A stretch of 64,000 nucleotides of DNA, taken from Paracoccus alkanivorans. GTDB lineage: Bacteria; Pseudomonadota; Alphaproteobacteria; Rhodobacterales; Rhodobacteraceae. The DNA is taken from the NCBI RefSeq assembly GCF_003697785.1, contig NZ_QOKZ01000003.1, positions 553,144 to 617,143 of the forward strand, given 5' to 3'. The position numbers and the translations under genes are program-made. This document shows positions 1 to 7,714 of this stretch, one piece after another; within the stretch, counting starts at the first letter, position 1; each line of letters begins with the position of its first letter. A model generated the notes under the pieces. That model was given only the letters and a program-made list of their open reading frames with translations, had not been told where the DNA came from and did no database searches.

Positions 1-450
1 GAAATGCTCGTCAAGTTCTTGAAACAGCCTGAGCTGGGTCCGATCCCTGGCCACCGCATCCTGCAGCTCGATAACCGACCGGCCCTGTTCCACCACATCT
101 TTCGCGCCTTGCCGGGCCAGTTGACGAACCACCTCGGTTTCGAGCGCCACACGAAGCAGGGATGCTTCATGTATCTTTGGAATGTCGATCAAGGTCACCA
201 TCGTGCGCGATTGCGGAACGATCCGGACAAGATCGTCCTGCTCCAGTCGCTGCAGCGCATCGCGTAGCGGAGTTTGACTGACCTCGTATTTCGCCGCCAG
301 CTCCGCACGAAGCAATCCTGTCCCGGGCGGAAGCTCAAGCGACAGGATACGCTGGCGAAGATCACCGTAGATCCGGGCAGATGCCGACGACCAGTCGCGT
401 GGTAAGTTGAGCCGAACCAGATCCAGAGCTGCCTTCACCGAGGTATTCAT
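1..450 (-). CDS. GntR-family regulator, FCD subfamily (partial, cut by window edge)
   Basis: The minus strand reads open from an ATG at 448-450 to base 1, giving 150 residues without a stop; the C-terminus lies outside the window. Residues about 15-80 form a GntR winged helix with the usual pattern (IYGDLRQRIL, then LLRAELAAKYEVSQTPLRDAL, then LVRIVPQSRTMV). A helical region follows (LLRVALETEVVRQLA), as in FCD ligand-binding domains, which sense small organic acids. It is divergent from kdgD, with an AT-rich palindrome-like site in the shared promoter region, so it probably controls kdgD and perhaps the neighbouring catabolic genes. The ligand cannot be read from the sequence. Confidence 0.85.
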   Translation of the reverse strand, partial: MNTSVKAALDLVRLNLPRDWSSASARIYGDLRQRILSLELPPGTGLLRAELAAKYEVSQTPLRDALQRLEQDDLVRIVPQSRTMVTLIDIPKIHEASLLRVALETEVVRQLARQGAKDVVEQGRSVIELQDAVARDRTQLRLFQELDEHF

Positions 451-520
451 TCCCGTTTCCCTGTCCCCTTCCACGCAACATGATTTGGACCTTACGATGA
501 TTGACCCGGGTGATAAACTA

Positions 521-537
521 AAATATTAGTGTATATC
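521..537. promoter_or_regulatory. candidate GntR operator, copy a (ATAT-N6-ATAT)
   Basis: AAATATTAGTGTATATC lies between the divergent GntR gene and kdgD. The core is ATAT-N6-ATAT. Similar AT-rich sites occur upstream of the MFS gene, the hydroxylase operon and the second GntR gene. Its role as an operator is inferred from position and recurrence. Confidence 0.4.
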
Positions 538-716
538 GTGCCGATCATCTATCGGGCGATACTTGAACCAGGCGGCATGAATGTGAATGCCGTTTGTTTC
601 ACACCGCATGGCAAAGGAAGAATCCGCGCTGCGCATCTCTGACGCTCGACTGCAAAGCAGGTGCCGCAATTTGTACCAGACTCTCACGCTTACCCAATTC
701 AAAGGAGTAACCTTCG

Positions 717-1622
717 ATGCTTCACCCCACCGATCTTCAGAATCTCATTCGCAACGGCCTGCTTTCCTTCCCGGTCACACCGTTTGATGACGATGACCGC
801 TTTGCCGCCGCGCCGTTCAAGGCGCATCTGGAGTGGCTGGGACAGTATGAGATCGCGGGGCTGATCGTCGCAGGCGGCACGGGCGAGATGTTCTCGCTCA
901 GCCCCTCCGAGATCGTCGAGGTGGTGAGGGCCGCGCGCGAGGTTGCAGGCGACCGGCCGGTACTGGCCGGTTGCGGATATGGTGTGCGTATGGCGTGCGA
1001 CCTGGCCCGCGAAATCGAGGCGGCTGGTGGCGACGGCATCCTTTTGCTGCCGCATTACCTGACGGAGGGCCCGCAGGAAGGTGTAGCCAACCGCGTCCGG
1101 GCAGTCTGCAAGTCCACCAATATGGGGGTCATCTTCTATAATCGCGGCCAGTCCCGGATCTCGGCGGCAACGCTCGCGCAACTGGCCGATGAGTGTCCGA
1201 ACCTGATCGGCTTCAAAGACGGCACCGGCGATATCGACACTGTGCGCCGGGTCACCGCGATGCTGGGCGAGCGATTGTCCTATATCGGCGGCATGCCGAC
1301 ACATGAACTGTTCGCACAGGCTTACAAGGGTGCGGGCATGCCGACCTATTCCTCGGCAGTGTTCAACTTTGTGCCGGAAACTGCATTGGCCTTTCACAAG
1401 GCCCTGTCAGGCGGCGACGACGCGGCCTGCGAAAGAATACTGCGTGACTTTTATTACCCTTTCGCCGAAATTCGCGACCGCCAGCCGGGATATGCGGTTT
1501 CGGCGATCAAGGCTGGGGTGGCGCTGCGCGGATTCCAGTCCGGCCATGTGCGTGCGCCCCTGACCGACCTGACAGGAGAAGAACGCGAGATGCTACGGGC
1601 ACTGATCGACGGGCGCAGGTGA
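717..1622 (+). CDS. kdgD: 5-dehydro-4-deoxyglucarate dehydratase, DHDPS family
   Basis: This 301-residue class I aldolase-fold protein is predicted to dehydrate and decarboxylate 5-dehydro-4-deoxy-D-glucarate to 2-oxoglutarate semialdehyde in glucarate/galactarate or uronate breakdown. N-terminal LLSFPVTPF, the GGTGEMFSL motif near residue 53, Tyr141 in IFYN and the Schiff-base Lys167 in GFKDGTGD match the family, and the [13 protein letters not shown] segment is typical of KdgD rather than DapA. The ATG at 717 follows an AAAGGAG Shine-Dalgarno. It stands alone, divergent from a GntR regulator. The rest of the glucarate pathway is not in the window, so another member of the DHDPS/NAL superfamily remains possible. 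Confidence 0.8.
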   Translation: MLHPTDLQNLIRNGLLSFPVTPFDDDDRFAAAPFKAHLEWLGQYEIAGLIVAGGTGEMFSLSPSEIVEVVRAAREVAGDRPVLAGCGYGVRMACDLAREIEAAGGDGILLLPHYLTEGPQEGVANRVRAVCKSTNMGVIFYNRGQSRISAATLAQLADECPNLIGFKDGTGDIDTVRRVTAMLGERLSYIGGMPTHELFAQAYKGAGMPTYSSAVFNFVPETALAFHKALSGGDDAACERILRDFYYPFAEIRDRQPGYAVSAIKAGVALRGFQSGHVRAPLTDLTGEEREMLRALIDGRR

Positions 1623-1663
1623 TCGCCATCGGATAGACGTTGCTTCCGGGCTGGTCAGGGGCG

Positions 1664-1680
1664 AGACCCAAGTGGGGTCT
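1664..1680 (+). terminator. weak hairpin after kdgD
   Basis: AGACCC (1664-1669) and GGGTCT (1675-1680) form a 6-bp stem with a 5-nt loop about 40 nt after the kdgD stop. No T-run follows, so intrinsic termination is uncertain. Confidence 0.3.
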
Positions 1681-2163
1681 GGCCGGCCTGTGAAGGTATC
1701 GGGGCAGGTTCCCCTTATTCATCCGTCCCGTTGACAGCCTGACCTATCCGGATGGTTCCGACCTTACGGGGCGCGGCCGGCCTCGATCATGAGCTTACCC
1801 AGAGACGGCCGCCCGAGCGATGACGCATAGCCGCCGCGATTGTCGTGGCGGCATGAGTAATCCATTCGAATGCCCGCGCCTACGACTGGAACAGGAAAGC
1901 GCCCTCCTTTGCCTTATGCGGCGACGGGGTCGCTCTGATTTGCTCGTCCCGTTGACGAATTGCAGCATTCTTCGGGTCTTTCACTCATCTTTTCTCAATG
2001 ACTGGCTCGTCAAGGCGGGCTGTATCAGTGAGCGCACAATCACCGCATTCTTCGGCGCCGTTTTGCCGGTGCAGGAATTCCGTGTGTGATTACTACTAAT
2101 ATATTTATTGAATGTTAGTTGTGGATTTGTTTATGTGTGCGGGCGAAATGGGAGGAACCTCAC
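1681..2163. other. gene-free stretch between kdgD and the MFS gene
   Basis: I see no convincing gene here. A plus-strand open frame (1820-2089) has no Shine-Dalgarno, low-complexity Arg/Cys-rich translation and no recognisable motif. Minus-strand frames give only short peptides. The 3' end (about 2090-2163) holds an AT-rich promoter-like segment and the ribosome-binding site of the MFS gene. The stretch may contain decayed coding DNA that I cannot identify. Confidence 0.5.
2094..2107. promoter_or_regulatory. candidate GntR operator, copy b
   Basis: TACTAATATATTTA, about 57 nt upstream of the MFS start. Its reverse complement aligns with the other AT-rich sites over ATATTAGT, but the second half-site is poor. 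This is the weakest of the four copies. Confidence 0.3.
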
Positions 2164-3573
2164 GTGTCAGAAACAGCTACTGATATCGGGCCCGCTGCAA
2201 TGCCGGCGCGGCCTGCGACGCACACCGCTTCCGATGTCATGATCGCCGCTCGCCTGGAACGGCTGCCGATGACAGGGTATCAGCGGATGATATTCATGAT
2301 CATCGCAACAGCCTGGCTATTCGATTCGATTGATCTGGGATCGCTTACCTTTCTTCTGGGATCGATCCGCACCGAGTTCGGCCTGACGACGGCGCAGGCT
2401 GGCCTGCTGTCCAGCATGAGTTTCATCGGCATGTTCCTGGGGGCCGCAATCGCGGGGATGGCTGCGGACCGTCTTGGACGAAAGCTGGTCTTCCAGATCA
2501 GCATGATATTCTGGGGGCTCGGCAGTGTCTGGTGTGCCTATGCGCCAACCGCAGAGATCCTCGGCTATGCCCGGTTTCTGCTGGGTTTCGGCATGGGTAT
2601 GGAGTTTCCGGTGGCGCTGGCCATCGTATCGGAGTTCCTGCCAGCTTTGAAACGGGGGCGCTATCTCGCAATTCTGGAAGGGTTTTGGCCAATCGGATTC
2701 ATTGTCGCGGGCCTGCTCAGCTTCTTCTTCCTGACATATTTCGACTGGCGCACGATGTTTCTCTTTCAGGCGGTGCCTGCCGTCTTCCTGTTCGTCATTC
2801 GGATCTTCGTACCCGAATCCCCGCGATGGCTGGCTGATCGCGGTAAACTGGACGAGGCAGAGAAGGTCATGGGCCAGATAGAGGCCAATGTCGCCAAGCG
2901 CCTGCCATCTGGCCAGAAACTCGCGGATCCCAAGCCGCTGCCCGCGCGAGCCCGCGGTGAGCGGAGGTTTTCGTTCCTTGAATTGTGGTCCAATGGCTAT
3001 GCGGCCCGCACGATGATGATCTGGACAGTGTGGTTCTTTGCCTTGCTTGGCTATTACGGCCTGACGACATGGCTGAGCGCCCTGCTTCAGGAAGCGGGTC
3101 ATAGCGTCAGCAAATCGGTGGTCTATACGATCACCATCTCTCTCGCCGGGGTTCCCGGTTTCATTGCAGCTGCGATTCTGCTTGACAGATGGGGGCGGAA
3201 ACCGACCGCAGTTCTTATGCTGATCGGCTCGGCGGTTGCCGCCTATGCCTACGGAAACGCCGCCTCGACCACGATGCTGATCACCTGCGGATTGATCATG
3301 CAGTTCTTTCTGTTCGGGATGTGGTCCGTTCTTTACGCCTACACGCCCGAGCTTTATCCGACCCGCTCGCGTGCGACCGGGGCGGGATGTGCCTCCGCTA
3401 TCGGCAGGGTGGGCTCATTGCTTGGACCCTATGTGATCGGGGTCGTCCTTCCTGTGCTGGGCAATAGCGGTGTCTTTGCGCTTGGGGCGGGTTCCTTTGT
3501 TCTCGCGGCTTTGGCCATCGGCCTGTTCGGCATCGAGACAAAAGGCAAATCACTGGAAGCGATTTCACATTAA
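2164..3573 (+). CDS. MFS transporter, metabolite:H+ symporter type
   Basis: About 469 residues with roughly twelve hydrophobic segments. The loop after TM2 (MAADRLGRK) and the ESPRWLADRGKLDEAE segment after TM6 are typical of the sugar/aromatic-acid MFS symporters. I place the start at GTG 2164, because GGAGG at 2151-2155 sits at the right distance; the frame is open further upstream without a good ribosome-binding site. The gene is preceded by an AT-rich candidate operator shared with neighbouring catabolic promoters, so it probably imports the substrate degraded by the nearby enzymes. The substrate cannot be assigned. Inner membrane. Confidence 0.85.
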   Translation: MSETATDIGPAAMPARPATHTASDVMIAARLERLPMTGYQRMIFMIIATAWLFDSIDLGSLTFLLGSIRTEFGLTTAQAGLLSSMSFIGMFLGAAIAGMAADRLGRKLVFQISMIFWGLGSVWCAYAPTAEILGYARFLLGFGMGMEFPVALAIVSEFLPALKRGRYLAILEGFWPIGFIVAGLLSFFFLTYFDWRTMFLFQAVPAVFLFVIRIFVPESPRWLADRGKLDEAEKVMGQIEANVAKRLPSGQKLADPKPLPARARGERRFSFLELWSNGYAARTMMIWTVWFFALLGYYGLTTWLSALLQEAGHSVSKSVVYTITISLAGVPGFIAAAILLDRWGRKPTAVLMLIGSAVAAYAYGNAASTTMLITCGLIMQFFLFGMWSVLYAYTPELYPTRSRATGAGCASAIGRVGSLLGPYVIGVVLPVLGNSGVFALGAGSFVLAALAIGLFGIETKGKSLEAISH

Positions 3574-3745
3574 CCCGGGCCTGAATGCCTGTTCGCCAAG
3601 AGTTGGAACCTTGCCAGCAGGCGGGATCCGGGGATTGCCGAGCAATCAACCGGGAGCAAGATCGCTCGGCAATATCTCTTGCCCTGAAACCATGCATCCG
3701 AAGACAGCAGATCGCTCATATCTGCCGCTGTTGCGCTTGCATTAG

Positions 3746-3762
3746 AAATATTACTGATATAT
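3746..3762. promoter_or_regulatory. candidate GntR operator, copy c (ATAT-N7-ATAT)
   Basis: AAATATTACTGATATAT lies about 30 nt upstream of the hydroxylase start, in the position expected for a promoter or operator. The core is ATAT-N7-ATAT. Operator function is inferred. Confidence 0.4.
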
Positions 3763-3793
3763 TAAAAATATGGAATCACTCGAGGAGGTCATC

Positions 3794-4579
3794 ATGGAAC
3801 TGCAAGACACGAGAATGACGGACCGTCAGCGGCAGTATCGCGCCAACTACAGGCAGCGGGTGGCAGGTTGGTACAACGGGTTCCTGCATATCGTGATCAT
3901 CTACGCGATCGGCCTTACGGCGTTTTACATCTATGTCTCGAATCTCGATCAGGTGACGCTGCTTGAATGGCTGACCGTTCCGGTGGTCTTCCTGTTCTGC
4001 AATTTCTTCGAGTGGTGGCTGCATCTCTATGTCATGCACAGACCATCGAAGAATCCTATCGCGCGGGCCGTCTACAACCGGCATACGCTTCAGCATCATC
4101 AGTTCTTTACCGAAGCGGAAATGCGCTTCGCGGACCACAAGGACTATCGCGTCACCTTCTTTCCCCCTTACGCGCTGGCGGCTTTCACGCTGATGTCGAT
4201 TCCGGGGGCCATCGTGCTGGGGAACCTGATCACGCCCAATGTCGGCTGGCTGTTCATCACCACGACCACCAGCATCTACATGATCTACGAGTTCATGCAT
4301 TTCTGCTGCCATGTGGAAGAGAACTGGTTCGTCCGGAACATGCCCTTCATCAATACCAACCGTCGCCATCACACCGCCCATCACGACCAGTCCCTGATGA
4401 TGGAGCGAAACATGAATCTGACCTTCCCGATCATGGACTGGCTGTTCGGCACATCCGATCTGGATCGCGGCCTGCTGGGGCATCTCTTCAATGGTTACGA
4501 CACCAGTCATGTCCGGAAGGACATGCGCAAGACCTCGCGCAAGCCGGTGCAGGCGGCGGTGAGCCATCCGGGCGAATAA
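3794..4579 (+). CDS. fatty acid hydroxylase / sterol desaturase superfamily membrane enzyme
   Basis: A 261-residue membrane protein with the histidine boxes of the diiron fatty-acid-hydroxylase superfamily: H77-x4-H82, H97-x3-HH (101-102), H169-x3-H173 and HH-x2-HH (192-197). Hydrophobic segments lie near residues 30-50, 58-80, 125-147 and 150-172. Family members use O2 to hydroxylate or desaturate lipids, sterols, carotenoids or related hydrophobic molecules. ATG 3794 is chosen because GAGGAGG precedes it at good spacing; an in-frame ATG at 3770 lacks a ribosome-binding site. It is the first gene of an apparent operon with small membrane proteins, a DUF6166-like protein, an alcohol dehydrogenase and a hydrolase, which suggests hydroxylation followed by alcohol oxidation. 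Substrate unknown. Confidence 0.8.
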   Translation: MELQDTRMTDRQRQYRANYRQRVAGWYNGFLHIVIIYAIGLTAFYIYVSNLDQVTLLEWLTVPVVFLFCNFFEWWLHLYVMHRPSKNPIARAVYNRHTLQHHQFFTEAEMRFADHKDYRVTFFPPYALAAFTLMSIPGAIVLGNLITPNVGWLFITTTTSIYMIYEFMHFCCHVEENWFVRNMPFINTNRRHHTAHHDQSLMMERNMNLTFPIMDWLFGTSDLDRGLLGHLFNGYDTSHVRKDMRKTSRKPVQAAVSHPGE

Positions 4580-4660
4580 CCTGCCCGGAACCCGATCCGG
4601 AAACATGAATGGGATGTCGGTGCGCCAAAGGGCCCGCTGAAACCCGGAAAGGATATCACC

Positions 4661-5032
4661 ATGGACATGATCGAACCAAATCTCGCCGCTCTGTGCATTT
4701 TTGTGTTTCTCGCCAGCGCCGGAAGTCTGGGCATTTTCGTGCTGAGCGGCGTCTTTCCACTTTCCACGCGACCGGAACTGACACGCCCGCTCGGGCTGGG
4801 GCTGATCGGTGTCAATACCACGCTTCTGCTGCTGGTTCTTGGCGGCACCGTAGCATTCGGACTCGGCCATCTTCGCTGGACCAGCATGGTTATCGCTGGT
4901 GGGATGGCCTTTCTGTTCACTCCGGGACTGTTCAACATCTGGCCCGGGAAATGGCGCGACGGGCTGGCCGGGTTGGCCATTGTGACGTTTGGTTTGGGCG
5001 TATCCGCCCTGATCCTCGGGGCATCCTTCTGA
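4661..5032 (+). CDS. small membrane protein, about four TM segments, unknown function
   Basis: A 123-residue, strongly hydrophobic protein with four predicted membrane spans (about residues 8-30, 42-66, 72-92 and 97-120). I do not recognise a family. The ATG at 4661 follows GGAAAGGA-type sequence. No conserved His/Cys set for metal or heme binding is visible apart from a single His near the third span. It lies between the hydroxylase-like gene and another small membrane protein in the same direction, so it may be an accessory or partner subunit of the hydroxylase. That role is inference from context only. Confidence 0.65.
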   Translation: MDMIEPNLAALCIFVFLASAGSLGIFVLSGVFPLSTRPELTRPLGLGLIGVNTTLLLLVLGGTVAFGLGHLRWTSMVIAGGMAFLFTPGLFNIWPGKWRDGLAGLAIVTFGLGVSALILGASF

Positions 5033-5089
5033 TTGCCCCAGCCTGTAGTTGCCCGTTCTTTCCAGCACATAAAACCAGGAGAAACCCTC

Positions 5090-5284
5090 ATGCCTTTCAC
5101 GATAAAACTGGGCTTGTCGGTCATGGTGGCTGTCGCCGCCATCGCCGGATGGGTCTTCATGCGCCATCTCGGCCAAACCGGCCCGCAATGGGCCTTGGCT
5201 TTTCTTGGCCCGTTCAGTGTGTTTTCGCTTTGGATCTTCCCAGAGGTGATGCGCAGCAAGAGTGGCGGCGGGAGAAAAGCATGA
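5090..5284 (+). CDS. very small membrane protein, about two TM segments
   Basis: A 64-residue protein with two hydrophobic stretches (about residues 5-24 and 32-50) and a basic tail (MRSKSGGGRKA). The ATG at 5090 follows AGGAGA at a normal distance; an upstream in-frame TTG lacks this. Its stop overlaps the start of the next gene (ATGA at 5281-5284), which argues that it is translated and coupled to that gene. No family recognised. It may be a small subunit or chaperone of the membrane hydroxylase upstream. Confidence 0.6.
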   Translation: MPFTIKLGLSVMVAVAAIAGWVFMRHLGQTGPQWALAFLGPFSVFSLWIFPEVMRSKSGGGRKA

Positions 5285-5586
5285 AGATCTATATGGGTGA
5301 CCGCACTATCGATGGTGTCGTCGTAACGGTCGATGAGCAGGATTTGCCCGCACATACCGAAGCAGTGAAATTCACCGATGCGGATTTCGAATGGGGATTT
5401 GAGGGGGCGGCGGCGGTGCAGCTCGCCTTCGCGATCCTTTACGATCACACGGGTGACTTGGACAAATCCCGCCGGCTTTCGGAAGATTTCATGAAACAGG
5501 CTACCGCCAATTTCGGCAATGAATGGGAAATGACATCCGCGGATGTCGACATGTTCATAGAACGAAATGAAGCAGCCGCAGGATGA
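5281..5586 (+). CDS. DUF6166-like small soluble protein
   Basis: A 101-residue acidic protein. The pattern MKIYMGDR...DGVVVTVD, then FEWGFEGAAAVQLAFAILYDHTGD, then a C-terminal EW-M-x2-ADVDMFI matches what I remember of DUF6166, a family of unknown function whose core reads EWGYxGSGPAQLALAIL. The start overlaps the upstream stop (ATGA), so translation is coupled to the 64-residue membrane protein. DUF6166 proteins are usually stand-alone; here one sits inside a putative oxidation operon, which is unusual context for the family. Function unknown. Confidence 0.6.
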   Translation: MKIYMGDRTIDGVVVTVDEQDLPAHTEAVKFTDADFEWGFEGAAAVQLAFAILYDHTGDLDKSRRLSEDFMKQATANFGNEWEMTSADVDMFIERNEAAAG

Positions 5587-5647
5587 GATGTGATGATGCC
5601 AAGCGCTCGCCCGGTGAAAATGACCGTCCAGCCGGAGGAGGAATATC

Positions 5648-6763
5648 GTGAGCATGACATTCAATGCCTCGGTTCTGCACTCGGTAAAAACGCCGCTGAA
5701 AACCGAAACGGTGATGCTGAACGATCTGGCTGCGAGGGATGTCCTTGTCAGGATATGTGCCGCAGGGCTTTGCCATACGGATCTTGAAGTCATCGAAGGG
5801 TCGCTTCGGCTGCCCTTTCCCGTTGTTCTGGGCCACGAGGCCGCGGGAATAGTCGAGGCGACTGGCCCCGAGGCACGAGGGGTGCAGGTCGGTGATCATG
5901 TTATCCTGTCCTGGAATCCCCATTGTGGCAGCTGCTTTTACTGCAATGACAACCTGCCAATCCTGTGTGAGACCTATCAGGCCAATACACCTGCCGGATT
6001 CGCCTTTGACAGATCGCCCAGGATACGGCTGACCGATGGGCGTGACCTGCATCAGTTGATGTATCTTGGCGCCTTTGCCGAATATTGTGTCGTGCAGGAT
6101 CAGCAGGCTGTTCCGATCCCCCGTGAAATGCCTTTCGAGCAAGCCGCCCTGATTGGCTGCGGTGTCATGACCGGGGTTGGCGCAGCGCTCAACGTCGCGC
6201 AAATTCGTCCAGGTATGTCGGTCATGGTCATTGGCTGCGGAGCGGTCGGCCTGGCTGCCATTCAGGGCGCTGTCCTTGCCGGGGCGAAAACGATAATCGC
6301 CGTCGACCTGCGGGAAAACCGCCTTGAGGCTGCGGGTCAAATGGGCGCCAACCTGCTGGTCAATTCCGGCATCGACGACGCAGTGACCGTGGCGAAAGCG
6401 CAGACTGGCGGACGCGGGGTCGACGTGGTGCTGGAATCGGCCGGCAATGAATCCGCCTTTCGCCTGACGATGGAGGCTGTGCGCCCCGGTGGGCAGGTCA
6501 TCTGGCTGGGCAAGACAGATATAGACAGGGATGTATCCTTTCGCTGGGGCTCGCTCATGCAGGAAAAGCGGATCCGCCGTTCCAGTTATGGGGGCGCACG
6601 GCCACATCGCGATTTTCCCTATCTTTGTCAGGCCTATCTGGATGGCCAATTGCAACTGGACGGATTGATTTCGCAGCGCATCGGACTTGATGACATCAAT
6701 CGGGGGCTCGAGGCGCTGAAAGCCGGAAATACCATCCGGACGGTGCTTACCTTCGGTGGCTGA
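5648..6763 (+). CDS. zinc-dependent alcohol dehydrogenase (MDR family)
   Basis: A 371-residue medium-chain dehydrogenase. Catalytic-zinc ligands are Cys42 (GLCHTD), His63-Glu64 (GHE) and Cys171 (IGCGV); structural-zinc ligands are Cys93, 96, 99 and 107. A Rossmann NAD site is visible in GCGAVGLAAIQGA. The sequence resembles the class III/aryl-alcohol branch. The start is GTG 5648 after GGAGGAGGAA; an ATG two codons later is possible. It lies 61 nt after the DUF6166-like gene and 59 nt before a hydrolase gene in one run. Predicted to oxidise an alcohol, possibly the product of the upstream hydroxylase, to an aldehyde with NAD+ in the cytoplasm. Confidence 0.85.
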   Translation: MSMTFNASVLHSVKTPLKTETVMLNDLAARDVLVRICAAGLCHTDLEVIEGSLRLPFPVVLGHEAAGIVEATGPEARGVQVGDHVILSWNPHCGSCFYCNDNLPILCETYQANTPAGFAFDRSPRIRLTDGRDLHQLMYLGAFAEYCVVQDQQAVPIPREMPFEQAALIGCGVMTGVGAALNVAQIRPGMSVMVIGCGAVGLAAIQGAVLAGAKTIIAVDLRENRLEAAGQMGANLLVNSGIDDAVTVAKAQTGGRGVDVVLESAGNESAFRLTMEAVRPGGQVIWLGKTDIDRDVSFRWGSLMQEKRIRRSSYGGARPHRDFPYLCQAYLDGQLQLDGLISQRIGLDDINRGLEALKAGNTIRTVLTFGG

Positions 6764-6822
6764 TATCCATTCCGGGGGCCGCCCATCGCTGCCCATCGCA
6801 AGAACAGCGGAGAAACCTGCCG

Positions 6823-7581
6823 ATGATCGTGACAATTCCTGGCGGTGTATTGAATTGCCTGACTGCGGGCCCGGTGGGCAAAGGCACGGCAACCCTGCTG
6901 ATGATACACGGCATCCAGGGAACAGCATCGGTATGGGTGCCTGTCATGCAGCCTCTGGCAAGCGAGCGGCACGTATTGGCACCCCATCTGAGGGGGCGCG
7001 CGGGGTCATTCTCACCGGACGATCCGGCAGCCTATAGCATGGCGGCCTTTGCCGGTGACCTGCATGCGGTGCTTTGCGCCGTAAGAGGGCCGGTCGTTCT
7101 GGTCGGCTGGAGCATGGGATGTCTTGTGGCTCTTGAATATCTCCGGACATATGGGACCGGCGGATTGATCGGCTTGGCCCTGATCAGCGGCAGCCCCTAT
7201 CTGATGGCAACAGGCGGCAATGACGCAACCTGGTTCAGCGGCGATACATATGGGGCAGTGATGGCGAGTGCTGCGGCACGGGCCGAACGGTTGCAACTGT
7301 CCGAAACAGCAACAGATATAGCGGTGGCCGGATCGTGGATGGATGCGCGGAACGCGGACTATCGCGATGATCTCGGCGCTATCGACCTCCCGGTGCTGGT
7401 GCTTCACGGAGCGGAGGATCCCGAATGCCCGGTAAGTCATGCCCGAATGATGGCCGAAGCTATCCCCGAGGCGCAGCTCGAAATCTGGAATGGTTGCGGG
7501 CATGTTCCGATGGCTTATGCGCCTGAACGCCTTGCTGCCGAACTCCGCCGCTTCGCGCATTCCTGCGAAAGCTCTGTCTGA
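6823..7581 (+). CDS. alpha/beta hydrolase
   Basis: A 252-residue alpha/beta-fold hydrolase. The nucleophile is Ser97 in GWSMG, with Asp199 (HGAEDPECP) and His227 (GCGHVPM) completing the triad; MIHGIQGTASVW near residue 28 supplies the oxyanion-hole region. Such proteins act as esterases, lactonases or C-C bond hydrolases. It ends the run that begins with the hydroxylase-like gene and is followed by a GntR regulator. No signal peptide is seen, so it is likely cytoplasmic. The substrate is unknown; cleavage of an ester or lactone formed in this pathway is a guess. Confidence 0.8.
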   Translation: MIVTIPGGVLNCLTAGPVGKGTATLLMIHGIQGTASVWVPVMQPLASERHVLAPHLRGRAGSFSPDDPAAYSMAAFAGDLHAVLCAVRGPVVLVGWSMGCLVALEYLRTYGTGGLIGLALISGSPYLMATGGNDATWFSGDTYGAVMASAAARAERLQLSETATDIAVAGSWMDARNADYRDDLGAIDLPVLVLHGAEDPECPVSHARMMAEAIPEAQLEIWNGCGHVPMAYAPERLAAELRRFAHSCESSV

Positions 7582-7617
7582 GCGAAGAGTGAGTACCTGC
7601 TGCCGGGCTGTAAATAA

Positions 7618-7635
7618 AAATATTATTAACATATC
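7618..7635. promoter_or_regulatory. candidate GntR operator, copy d (ATAT-N7-ATAT)
   Basis: AAATATTATTAACATATC lies about 80 nt upstream of the second GntR gene. The core ATAT-TATTAAC-ATAT matches the arrangement of copies a and c. Its position suggests autoregulation. Confidence 0.4.
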
Positions 7636-7714
7636 ATAGGAACTTATCTTGAATACTTGGCGCCGCTGACACAAGATCCGAACAGATGCACTATCCGGGA
7701 AGGTCATCGACAGG

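Noticed and set aside
1820..2089. Plus-strand 89-codon frame between kdgD and the MFS gene
   Set aside because: No ribosome-binding site, no motif and unusual Arg/Cys content; probably not a gene.
5033..5089. Upstream extension of the 64-residue membrane protein
   Set aside because: Starts at a TTG without Shine-Dalgarno; ATG 5090 has AGGAGA.
3776..5188. Minus-strand open frame of 470 codons opposite the hydroxylase gene
   Set aside because: Low-complexity His/Gln/Glu-rich translation opposite a motif-bearing plus-strand gene.
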